NCBI RefSeq assembly: GCF_020627745.1
Contig: NZ_JAHDGE010000017.1
Location: 1 to 56,716 of the forward strand
Direction: 5' to 3'
Origin: Pseudooctadecabacter sp.
GTDB lineage: Bacteria; Pseudomonadota; Alphaproteobacteria; Rhodobacterales; Rhodobacteraceae
Length of the DNA stretch: 56,716 bases
Part shown: positions 27,653 through 35,521 of the stretch, piece after piece
Layout: each line of letters opens with the position of its first letter
Numbering within the stretch: position 1 is the first letter of the stretch
Made by a program: the position numbers and the translations under genes
The notes under the pieces: generated by a model
Seen by the model: the letters and a program-made list of their open reading frames with translations, nothing else
Databases searched by the model: none
What the model was told of the DNA's origin: nothing

Positions 27653-28986
27653 TATGCGCCCTCATCCATCGTTTCCAGCGGGGAGCGCCCGATGGAGATA
27701 TAGGCCTGAAACCCCGCGCGTTTGGCGTCTTTGGTGGAATAGATATTGCGCAGATCGGCCATGCGCGCGGTCGCCATATGTTTGGCCATACGTTTCAGGT
27801 CGAGGCCGCGGAATTCGTTCCATTCGGTCAGGATCACCACAAGATCGGCGTTGCGTGCGGCCTTGTACGGATCATCCATCCATTTGACGCCAGGCAAAAG
27901 CGCCTCTCCCTCGTGCATCCCTTGCGGATCGACAGTGCGGACTTTGGCACCACCGCCCACCATGGCGGGAATAATCGTCAGGGCGGGGGCATCGCGCATG
28001 TCGTCGGTGTTGGGTTTGAAGGTCACGCCGAGGACAGCGATGGTTTTGCCGTTAAACGTGCCGTCGCACAGGTCCAGCAGCTTGTCGATCATGCGGCGTT
28101 TGACCTCTTCGTTCACCTTGATGACGGTCTCGGTGATCTGCATGGGCACGGCATGTTCCTGACCGATACGCGCCAAGGCTTTGGTATCTTTGGGGAAACA
28201 CGACCCGCCATAGCCGGGGCCTGCGTGCAGGAACTTGTTGCCGATCCGCCCGTCAAGGCCCATGCCCTTGCTGACCTGCTTGATATCCGCGCCGGTGCGT
28301 TCGCACAGGGCAGCAATTTCGTTGATAAAGGTGATCTTGGTCGCCAGAAATGCGTTGGCGGCGTATTTGATCATCTCGGCGCTTTCCAGATCGGTGGTGA
28401 CGATCGGAAAATCCCGCAAGAACAAGGGCCGGTACACGTCTGCCATGACCTGAGCGGCGCGGTCTGTCTGCACGCCCACGACCACGCGGTCCGGACGCAT
28501 GAAGTCGTCAATCGCGGCCCCTTCGCGCAAAAATTCGGGGTTGGAGGCCACGTCGAAGTCAAGATCAGGGTTCGCCTTGCGCACGACCTGTTTGACCTGA
28601 CGGTTGGTGCCCACAGGCACGGTCGATTTGGTGACGATGACAGTGTAATGGGTGGCGGCTTTGGCAATTTCCTCCGCTACGGCCATGACAAATGTCAGGT
28701 CCGCGTGCCCGTCGCCCCGGCGGGTGGGGGTGCCCACGGCGATGAACACGGCCTCGGCCCCGTCGATGGCGGTGGCCAGATCACGGGTGAACGTCAGGCG
28801 GCCGGCCTCAACGTTCTTGGCCATAAGGTCCTCAAGGCCGGGTTCAAAGATGGGGACCTGTCCGGCCTCCAGCATCTCGATCTTGGCAGGGTCCTTGTCA
28901 ACGCAAACCACATCGTGCCCGAAATCGGAAAAACATACCCCCGACACAAGGCCCACATAGCCTGTTCCGATCACTGCAATTTTCAT
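27652..28986 (-). CDS. ugd: UDP-glucose 6-dehydrogenase
   Basis: Oxidises UDP-glucose to UDP-glucuronate with two NAD. 444 residues from the ATG at 28986 (MKIAVIGTGYVGLVSG). The Rossmann motif GTGYVGLVSG and the catalytic Cys in GPGYGGSCFPKDTKAL are present, as is GVTFKPNTDDMRDAP in the C-terminal UDP-binding domain. A GTG two codons earlier is possible but sits too close to GAGG. It supplies the epimerase encoded next and lies 99 nt downstream of the phosphoglycosyl transferase. Confidence 0.95.
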   Translation of the reverse strand: MKIAVIGTGYVGLVSGVCFSDFGHDVVCVDKDPAKIEMLEAGQVPIFEPGLEDLMAKNVEAGRLTFTRDLATAIDGAEAVFIAVGTPTRRGDGHADLTFVMAVAEEIAKAATHYTVIVTKSTVPVGTNRQVKQVVRKANPDLDFDVASNPEFLREGAAIDDFMRPDRVVVGVQTDRAAQVMADVYRPLFLRDFPIVTTDLESAEMIKYAANAFLATKITFINEIAALCERTGADIKQVSKGMGLDGRIGNKFLHAGPGYGGSCFPKDTKALARIGQEHAVPMQITETVIKVNEEVKRRMIDKLLDLCDGTFNGKTIAVLGVTFKPNTDDMRDAPALTIIPAMVGGGAKVRTVDPQGMHEGEALLPGVKWMDDPYKAARNADLVVILTEWNEFRGLDLKRMAKHMATARMADLRNIYSTKDAKRAGFQAYISIGRSPLETMDEGA

Positions 28987-29085
28987 GGGCACGCCTCGTT
29001 CGTTTTGGCGCTGTCATAGCGCGGGACCGGTCCGGCGGACCAGCAAAATCGCGGATATGTCACAAGTCAGGCGCGTGTTGTGGTT

Positions 29086-29691
29086 TCACCGCCCCAACAC
29101 GCGGGCAATGGTCTGCCACAGGATCACAATGTCAAAGCAGACCGAAGCATGACGTTGGTAGATCAAATCCAACGTCGCTTTGCGCGGGATGCAGCGGCGG
29201 GTGTAGATCGCCTCGGTTTCTGCGGCGGTGGTGGCACGGGCGATCAGGCGTTCTTCGTGGCGGTGAAAATGCAACGTCGCGAGGCCGGTGATACCGGGGC
29301 GGGACCGCAGGACACGAGCATAAAGTTCAGGAAAGGCATCGGTATACTGACGCAGGGGCGGGCGCGGGCCGACAATGCTCATGTCGCCGCGCAGCACATT
29401 GATGGCCTGTGGCAATTCATCCAGACGGAACCGGCGCAGCACGCGGCCTATGGGTGTGATCCTGCCGGATTTATCGCCGCCGGTGACGCCGCCGTTCTGG
29501 GCGGCATCCACATGGGTCATGGTGCGAAACTTGATCAGGTGAAACGGCTGCTGCGGCGTTTTCATTCGTTCGGCCACATAAAAGACAGGGCCGCGGTCGT
29601 GATGACGGATCAATAGGGCGATAACCAGCATAACAGGGGCGGACAGCATAAGGATCAGCGCGGCGCACAGGATGTCAAACAGACGTTTCAC
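29086..29691 (-). CDS. Monotopic phosphoglycosyl transferase (exopolysaccharide initiation)
   Basis: A 201-residue bacterial sugar transferase that moves a sugar phosphate from a UDP-sugar to undecaprenyl phosphate, starting a polysaccharide repeat unit. One hydrophobic N-terminal re-entrant helix (about 8-28) precedes the catalytic domain with FRTM, the Asp91-Glu92 dyad in RLDELPQ and SIVGPRPPL. It lacks the N-terminal membrane domain of WcaJ-type enzymes. The start is GTG at 29691 overlapping the preceding stop (GTGA). Confidence 0.92.
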   Translation of the reverse strand: MKRLFDILCAALILMLSAPVMLVIALLIRHHDRGPVFYVAERMKTPQQPFHLIKFRTMTHVDAAQNGGVTGGDKSGRITPIGRVLRRFRLDELPQAINVLRGDMSIVGPRPPLRQYTDAFPELYARVLRSRPGITGLATLHFHRHEERLIARATTAAETEAIYTRRCIPRKATLDLIYQRHASVCFDIVILWQTIARVLGR

Positions 29692-30548
29692 GGGCTGATG
29701 TCCTCTTGCACCTGGCGCGCCATATGCGTGGCATAGTCGGAGGCCGACGGAAGGTCGACCAGCGCCCGAAGCGCTTGGATGGACAGGATCACGCGCTTGG
29801 GCACGCTGTCCGGGGCGGGCGCGTCCTGCCAGACAAGATCCGGTAAAACATGGGTCTTATAGGCGGTCATGACATGGTCGAGGGGGACAGGATCAGGAGC
29901 CGCGACATTGACGGTGCGGATCGCGGCGGGCGGCTGTGGGGCGAGGGCGGCCACCACATCGAACAGATCGCGCGGCCCGATGTAGGAGCGCACCGGCGCT
30001 GTTCCGTCGGCAAACCGGTGCAGGTCCATCGCAGCACCCGCAGCGATGCGGCGGCGGGCGATGGTGGTGAGCGCGTCGGACCCGGCCACATTGCCGATCC
30101 GCAGAATTGTGATGGCAGGGCTGCCAGCCACCCCAGCCGCCGCCTGCGCCAGCGCCTCCATCCTGACCTTGCTGTCGGCATAAGGGGTCAGCGGGGAAAG
30201 GGGAGCCTCTTCGGTGATCGGGGCCGTACCGGCATTGCCGTAAACCGCAGCGGAAGAGGCAAGGATGACGTGTGCCACACCATGGGCCTTTGCGAGGGTC
30301 AGGATGCGGTCTGTGGCGTCTATATTGGCCTGTTGTAAAGCGTCTTCATCAGGTCCGGCATAGCCGATCATGTTGATGATGGTTCCGTTTTCGGGAAAGA
30401 CAGCCTCAGCTGGCTTGTCCTGTAAAGACCATATGACATCCGCACCCGCCCTGCGCCCCTGACCCGTCCAATCCAGTCCGGCACGACGGGCATGACGGTG
30501 CAGAACCCCGCCCAGCTGGCCCTGTGCGCCTAGGATCACTGTTTGCAT
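29688..30548 (-). CDS. NAD-dependent epimerase/dehydratase (extended SDR)
   Basis: A 286-residue nucleotide-sugar-type SDR with GAQGQLGGVLHRH as a variant N-terminal NAD motif, ASSAAVYGNAG and a Tyr in PYADSKVRMEAL (YxxxK present). Overall divergent from named epimerases; probably an enzyme of sugar modification for the nearby polysaccharide. First gene of the minus-strand group, ATG at 30548, coupled to the phosphoglycosyl transferase. A promoter region is shared with divergent yjbH. Confidence 0.82.
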   Translation of the reverse strand: MQTVILGAQGQLGGVLHRHARRAGLDWTGQGRRAGADVIWSLQDKPAEAVFPENGTIINMIGYAGPDEDALQQANIDATDRILTLAKAHGVAHVILASSAAVYGNAGTAPITEEAPLSPLTPYADSKVRMEALAQAAAGVAGSPAITILRIGNVAGSDALTTIARRRIAAGAAMDLHRFADGTAPVRSYIGPRDLFDVVAALAPQPPAAIRTVNVAAPDPVPLDHVMTAYKTHVLPDLVWQDAPAPDSVPKRVILSIQALRALVDLPSASDYATHMARQVQEDISP

Positions 30549-30603
30549 TGCTTTGGGGTCCCCGAATGGTCTGGTTTTGAATTATGGCATTTGTCCACCA
30601 CAT

Positions 30604-30617
30604 GGAAACAAGTTTCC
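30604..30617. promoter_or_regulatory. Palindrome in the divergent polysaccharide promoter region
   Basis: GGAAACAAGTTTCC: perfect 6-bp arms around AA, midway between the divergent starts at 30548 and 30672. It looks like a dimer-binding operator for the polysaccharide genes; the protein is unknown. Confidence 0.45.
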
Positions 30618-30671
30618 GGCCCTGACAAAATAAGGTTGCGAAAGGCGGCGGGACAGTGGCAGACCTTTTGC

Positions 30672-32807
30672 ATGTCTGCTTTTACAAAATCCTTCGCCCT
30701 GACACATCTGGCTGCTTGTGTCGTCCTTGCCTCTCCGGCGGTGGCGGATGATGACTGGCGCGCGACCTATTCGCTGTTCGGCACGCCGGGGATCATCGAC
30801 ATGCCAACCGCCGTGGCCCCGAAAGACGGCGAGATTTCGGCCACCATCGGGGGGTTCGGCACGACGCAGCGGGCGACGTTCTCTTTCCAGCTTTTGCCGC
30901 GTTTGTCGGGCAATTTCCGCTACAGCTACATCGACACGTTCGACCGCAGCTTCGATGCGCAATACCAGCTGGCCTATGAAGGGGACATCCGCCCTGCCAT
31001 TGCCATCGGCCTGCGCGATTTTCTGGGGACGGGGCGTTACAGCAGCGAATATATCGTTGCGACCAAGACCATCGGGTCCGATCTGCGCGTGACCGGCGGC
31101 ATCGGCTGGGGGCGTCTTGGATCGGTCGGCGGGTTCACCAACCCGCTTGGCGTGATCGACGCAGGCTTTGAAACCCGCCCTGACGACAGCGTCAGCACCG
31201 GCGGGACGATTTTGTCAGGTCAGTTCTTTCGCGGTGATGCGGCCTTTTTCGGGGGCGTCGAATGGCGTGTAAACGATGAATGGACGCTTTTGGCGGAATA
31301 TTCGTCTGATGCCTACACTCGCGAGGAACGCCTGATCGGGTTCGAGCGGACGTCGCCGCTGAACTTCGGCGTGACATGGGAGCCTGATGACTGGGTCCAG
31401 TTGGGCGGATACTATGCCTACGGCAACCAGATCGGATTGTCGGCGACCTTTGTCATTGATCCAACGGAACCGGCCACCGACAGCGGCTTTGGCCCCGCGC
31501 CTTTGCCTGTTGCTGTGCGCGGCGAGAACGTGATTGCCGCTGCATCCTGGGCCACACCGTCCGAGCAGGCGACAGGCGTCGATATTCTGGGTCAGGTTCT
31601 GGCCACGGACGGGTTTCGCCTGCTGGGGGCCGAGGTTCAGGGCACATCCCTACGTGTGCGTTATGAGAACTCGAAATTCCGCGCCGAATCCCAAGCGATC
31701 GGGCGGGTGGCCCGCATCCTGACGCAGGCCGCGCCCCAAAACATCGACACCTTCGTGCTGGAGCCGTCACGGCGCGGCATCGCCCTGTCTTCCGTGACCC
31801 TCAGCCGCGGCGATCTGGAACGTCTGGAAAACACAGCCGGCGCATCAGACCGTATTTATGAGCGCGCGCTGTTTGCGGACGCCGCCGGACCCGACCCCGC
31901 CATCACCTACGAGACTGAAAACGCAGCCTTTCTATGGGGCGTCTATCCCTATCTGGAACTGTCGCTTTTTGATGGGGAACAGCCCGTGCGCGGCGACGTG
32001 GGCATCGAGGCGACGTTCCAGTATGAATTGCGGCCCAACATCGTGGCTGCGGGCACTTTCCGGCAGCGGATCGGGGGCAACCGCGATGAAATCGGGTCCA
32101 TCGGGGTCTCGACCCTGCCCGACATCCGCCGGTCCGGCCTGCGCTATGGCGCCGAAAGCGGCAACGGAATCGAAAACCTTTTTGTTGCTTGGTACGGCCG
32201 CCCCGGACGTGACCTGTATAGCCGTGTGTCGGTGGGGTATCTTGAACGCAACTTCGGCGGTATTTCCACTGAGGTGCTCTGGAAGCCGACGACAAGCCGC
32301 CTCGCCCTCGGGGCAGAGCTTAACTACGTCGCGCAGCGTGATTTTGATCTTGGCTTCGGGTTCCGGCCCAGTTGCCTGAATTCCGATTGTACGGACACGA
32401 GTGACGACATCTATGATGTGCTGAGCGGTCACGTGTCGGCGTATTACGATTTCGAAAACGGGTTTCAGGCGCAAGTCGATGTCGGGCGGTATCTGGCCGG
32501 AGACTGGGGCGCGACCTTTGCGCTGGATCGCGAATTCGACAACGGTTGGAAAGTGGGGGCGTATTTCACCCTCACGGATGTTCCGTTCGAAGATTTTGGC
32601 GAAGGATCTTTCGACAAAGGCATCCGTCTGGAAATTCCGCTGGATTGGGCCCTGGGGACACCGACCCGCGACACCAGTTCCGCAAATCTGCAATCGCTTG
32701 CACGCGATGGCGGGGCGCGGTTGTCAGTGGATGGACGGCTGTACAACATCGTCCGCGACGGTCATCCGTCACAAATGCAGGATAATTGGGGGCGGTTTTG
32801 GCGTTGA
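30672..32807 (+). CDS. YjbH-family exopolysaccharide outer-membrane protein
   Basis: 711 residues from the ATG at 30672, where a signal peptide (MSAFTKSFALTHLAACVVLA, ending near VADD) begins. The family-defining start TYSLFGTPGIIDMPTA follows, then a long beta-strand-rich region with repeated aromatic/Gly patterns and a C-terminal YNIVRDG, as in YjbH/GfcD proteins, which are predicted outer-membrane beta-barrels needed for group 4 capsule or Yjb polysaccharide secretion. An upstream in-frame start would put residues without signal character in front. Coupled to the yjbF gene. Confidence 0.87.
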   Translation: MSAFTKSFALTHLAACVVLASPAVADDDWRATYSLFGTPGIIDMPTAVAPKDGEISATIGGFGTTQRATFSFQLLPRLSGNFRYSYIDTFDRSFDAQYQLAYEGDIRPAIAIGLRDFLGTGRYSSEYIVATKTIGSDLRVTGGIGWGRLGSVGGFTNPLGVIDAGFETRPDDSVSTGGTILSGQFFRGDAAFFGGVEWRVNDEWTLLAEYSSDAYTREERLIGFERTSPLNFGVTWEPDDWVQLGGYYAYGNQIGLSATFVIDPTEPATDSGFGPAPLPVAVRGENVIAAASWATPSEQATGVDILGQVLATDGFRLLGAEVQGTSLRVRYENSKFRAESQAIGRVARILTQAAPQNIDTFVLEPSRRGIALSSVTLSRGDLERLENTAGASDRIYERALFADAAGPDPAITYETENAAFLWGVYPYLELSLFDGEQPVRGDVGIEATFQYELRPNIVAAGTFRQRIGGNRDEIGSIGVSTLPDIRRSGLRYGAESGNGIENLFVAWYGRPGRDLYSRVSVGYLERNFGGISTEVLWKPTTSRLALGAELNYVAQRDFDLGFGFRPSCLNSDCTDTSDDIYDVLSGHVSAYYDFENGFQAQVDVGRYLAGDWGATFALDREFDNGWKVGAYFTLTDVPFEDFGEGSFDKGIRLEIPLDWALGTPTRDTSSANLQSLARDGGARLSVDGRLYNIVRDGHPSQMQDNWGRFWR

Positions 32808-33463
32808 TTTCGAGACTTCTGTGCGCCGGCGTCCTGTCCGGCCTTGCTGCATGCGGGCCGTTGGGCCAGGGTGCGACATCGTCCACTTTGAAAACGGTTG
32901 CGGAATCGATCCTGAGTGGCGAAGCGGCAGCAAACGCGCAGCCCGCCCCGCAGCCCGCTCTCACCCGCGCCGCGATCGAGGCCGCGGATGCGGACCTGTT
33001 GCTGGTCAGCCTTGTGTCGCGCGGTTCGGTTGATCTGTTGTCGCCGGTTTCCACCCGACCAGGTGCGGTCACATGGATCAGTTCGGACGGGGTATCGGTC
33101 AGCCTGCGCGACGGGATGGTGGTGGCCACCCGCGCTTCCGGCTTTGATCTGATGGGGGCGGATACCGATGCGGCCCGCCGGTCCCTGACGACAGGGGGCG
33201 GAAGCCACAGCCGACGGTATGATGTTCTGACCGGACTGGACCAGATCGAAACGGATACGTACCAATGCGACATGGCCTTCGACAAAGCCGAGACGATCAC
33301 CATTGTCGAACGGGATTTCGCCACGCGCAAATTCAGGGAAACCTGTGAAAACGACCGTGTGAACTTTACGAATCTCTATTGGGTCACGTCCAACGGCCAG
33401 ATCGTACAAACCCGGCAGTTCGTCTCGATCGGGCTTGGATACCTCGTTTATCAGCGCCTTTAG
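32804..33463 (+). CDS. YjbF-family lipoprotein
   Basis: About 219 residues. The frame overlaps the yjbH stop; the best start is the TTG at 32804 (TTGA overlap), 8 nt after GGGGGCGG, giving MISRLLCAGVLSGLAAC, a lipoprotein signal with the acylated Cys17. TTG codons at 32786 and 32798 are alternatives. The body (RYDVLTGLDQIETDTYQC, near the end FVSIGLGYLVYQRL) matches YjbF/GfcB lipoproteins of polysaccharide secretion. Unusual start codon, so relatively low translation may be intended. Confidence 0.83.
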   Translation: MISRLLCAGVLSGLAACGPLGQGATSSTLKTVAESILSGEAAANAQPAPQPALTRAAIEAADADLLLVSLVSRGSVDLLSPVSTRPGAVTWISSDGVSVSLRDGMVVATRASGFDLMGADTDAARRSLTTGGGSHSRRYDVLTGLDQIETDTYQCDMAFDKAETITIVERDFATRKFRETCENDRVNFTNLYWVTSNGQIVQTRQFVSIGLGYLVYQRL

Positions 33464-33646
33464 CAAAGAATCGCCGATCAATTAGGCAATTTGGCAGTGA
33501 CATGGTCCGTATTTGACCTATTTCAGCCGAAAATCGCACTCGATCGTCAAAAAACTCGTGCGTTTGCCGTAAGGGCATTCTATATCGAAGGTAGCGCTAA
33601 GACGTGCGCGGCGTTGCCGTGTGCTAAATACTGATCAGGAGTTATT

Positions 33647-33928
33647 ATGCTTTACAAATCGCTTATCACAGCAACCGCAATCGTTGCTATGTCGTCCACT
33701 GCATTCGCAGGCGACCTGTCCCCAGCCGGCACTGACGATGATGAAATCCTCATCATCCCAACAGCTGCTCCTGCTGGTTCCAGCGCAGGTTCCCTCGGCG
33801 GCGGCCTTCTGGGTTCCGCAGGCGGCGCAGTCGTTCCAGCTCTGCTGGGTGCTGCTCTTCTTGCTGCTGCTCTGGCAGCCAGTGGCTCCACTGAAGGCGA
33901 AACCGACGGTGGCAGCGACCTGCGTTAA
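33647..33928 (+). CDS. Small exported Gly/Ala-rich protein, YjbE/GfcA-like
   Basis: A 93-residue protein with a Sec signal peptide (MLYKSLITATAIVAMSSTAFA), an acidic patch DDDEILIIP, then a Gly/Ser/Ala/Leu-rich hydrophobic region (SAGGAVVPALLGAALLAAAL) and a hydrophilic tail. The composition and the position after yjbH-yjbF recall YjbE/GfcA, short Gly/Ser/Thr-rich proteins of E. coli yjb and gfc operons; the similarity is compositional, not proven homology. CAGGAG stands before the ATG. Codons favour GCT, GCA and TCC, unlike its neighbours, as in highly expressed genes. A terminator follows. Confidence 0.7.
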   Translation: MLYKSLITATAIVAMSSTAFAGDLSPAGTDDDEILIIPTAAPAGSSAGSLGGGLLGSAGGAVVPALLGAALLAAALAASGSTEGETDGGSDLR

Positions 33929-33960
33929 TCGACGCATGCTCGTACGAGTTTAGATTTTCG

Positions 33961-33991
33961 AAAGGCGGGCCCTATGGTCCGCCTTTTGCTT
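33961..33991 (+). terminator. Intrinsic terminator, possibly bidirectional
   Basis: AAAGGCGGGCC (33961-33971) and GGTCCGCCTTT (33976-33986), an 11-bp stem with one G-U around a 4-nt loop, then TTTTGCTTTT-like sequence. It ends the small exported-protein gene and may also end holA from the other strand. Confidence 0.85.
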
Positions 33992-34004
33992 TTCGGGTGT
34001 CGGG

Positions 34005-35033
34005 CTATCCGCGTCTGCGACCCAGCATTGCGAGGCGGATGAACATACGTTCGACCAGTGCCCGATCCGGCGCCGTGTTTGCAGACCGCAGGGTCAGATC
34101 CGTCTCGGTGATGGCGCCAAGGGCTTCTTCCAGATTAGGGCGTCCCCAGTTACTTGCTTGCCGGACCATACGGTCACGGCGGGGCCCAAAAATAGGCGGC
34201 TTCAGGCGGCCAATGCCCGCCGCTGCGCCACCAGGATCAGACGCCGCCGTGTGCAGTTGCCGAAAGTGGCGCATTGCCGCGATGCACAGCGCCACGGGTT
34301 GGGTGCCTTGCGCATAAAGACGCGACAGAATCGGGCCGATGTCCGAGGCGTTCAGATCGGCCACGACATTTAGAAGATCGTCCAGACCGGCCTCATTGGA
34401 CTGAGGCGCGCAGGCTTCGACGTCTTCGACCGTCGCTTCCGTGTCATCGCCCAACTTATAAAGACCCAGCTTCTCAATCGTCTGGCGCAGATCGCCCGGT
34501 GCCATTTCGCGGGCATATGCGCTGATCAGGTCCATGGCGTCCCGGCTCACATTGGCGACACCGGCATCGCGCAGATGGCCTTCGATTTCATCGCGGCTGG
34601 GTGGGTCATCATAGACGCCAGCCGCATAGGCGCGGGGGTGGGCTTCAAACAGCTTGCGCAATGACGACCGCGCGTTGAGCTGCCCTGCCGTCACCACAAT
34701 CTGCGCGTCGCCTTCCGCCCAGTCTGCCAAGGCGGGCGTGATCGCCTTGGCCACGCTGTCGCCTGCTTCTTCCACAAAGGCCACGCGGGGACCGGGGAAG
34801 AAGCCTTGCGCCTTGATCGCATCCCCCAACATCGCGGGGTCCTTGCGCAATTCCGCGCCGGTCATCCGGGTCAGGCGCATTTCTTCTTCGCCATTGGGAC
34901 CGACAAGGGCCTTGATCACCTCTTGTCGCTTCAGGGCCACCCGCATGGCGTCACCGCCGTAAATCAGAATACCCGCACCGTTCGGATCAGGTTTGCGAAA
35001 ATAGGCTGTGGCGTCGCGGGCGGAAAGTTTCAT
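34005..35033 (-). CDS. holA: DNA polymerase III delta subunit
   Basis: Clamp-loader subunit that opens the beta sliding clamp. 342 residues from the ATG at 35033 ([17 protein letters not shown]). Typical segments are ILIYGGDAMRVALKRQEV, GPRVAFVEEAGDSV, and LNARSSLRKLFEAH; the C-terminal helical collar follows. The ATG overlaps the lptE stop by 4 nt. The order leuS-lptE-holA is conserved in alphaproteobacteria. Confidence 0.92.
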   Translation of the reverse strand: MKLSARDATAYFRKPDPNGAGILIYGGDAMRVALKRQEVIKALVGPNGEEEMRLTRMTGAELRKDPAMLGDAIKAQGFFPGPRVAFVEEAGDSVAKAITPALADWAEGDAQIVVTAGQLNARSSLRKLFEAHPRAYAAGVYDDPPSRDEIEGHLRDAGVANVSRDAMDLISAYAREMAPGDLRQTIEKLGLYKLGDDTEATVEDVEACAPQSNEAGLDDLLNVVADLNASDIGPILSRLYAQGTQPVALCIAAMRHFRQLHTAASDPGGAAAGIGRLKPPIFGPRRDRMVRQASNWGRPNLEEALGAITETDLTLRSANTAPDRALVERMFIRLAMLGRRRG

Positions 35034-35521
35034 GCGCCGCCCGTGGCCTCGACAATCAGGTCGGTGACGATCAGATCGGCCAGTGCAATCGCCAGCCTGT
35101 CGCGGGCATCGTCCTGCGCCTCTTGCGACGCGACGGTGGTGCCAAAGGCGCTGTACGCGGTGAAGGTTTCTGCCGTGCCCGTGGCCAGCGGCGTGTCGCT
35201 GCCGTCTTCGGTCAACGTCCAAGTGGCTTTACCCGGCAGGTTGAACCGGTTGATATCTTGGGAGGAGCTGATGACCACCGGCACCTCTTCGATGTCCAGT
35301 TCGACCACCAGCAAATAGTCTCCCCGTTCAACACGGCCAAGACGATCCTCCAGCCGCGTGCGCAGGCGGAACCCTTCGGGCGTGTTCGGCGCGCGATACG
35401 CAATGCGCCCCCGCAGGGACCGGCCGGTGGCTGTGGGGCCATAGACCGGCGTAAACCCGCAACCGGCCACTGGGGCTGTTGCGAACAACGCGAGGATTTG
35501 GCGACGGTTAAACGACAACAT
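35030..35521 (-). CDS. lptE: LPS-assembly lipoprotein LptE
   Basis: Outer-membrane lipoprotein that plugs LptD in LPS delivery. 163 residues with the signal [20 protein letters not shown] before lipobox Cys21 (AGCGF), and the family segment GCGFTPVYG followed by [17 protein letters not shown] sequence. It overlaps leuS by 14 nt and holA by 4 nt, so all three are co-translated. Confidence 0.9.
   Translation of the reverse strand: MLSFNRRQILALFATAPVAGCGFTPVYGPTATGRSLRGRIAYRAPNTPEGFRLRTRLEDRLGRVERGDYLLVVELDIEEVPVVISSSQDINRFNLPGKATWTLTEDGSDTPLATGTAETFTAYSAFGTTVASQEAQDDARDRLAIALADLIVTDLIVEATGGA

Noticed and set aside
27778..29019. A 413-residue open frame antisense to ugd.
   Set aside because: ugd has all its motifs; the antisense product is His/Gln/Gly-rich without recognisable domains.
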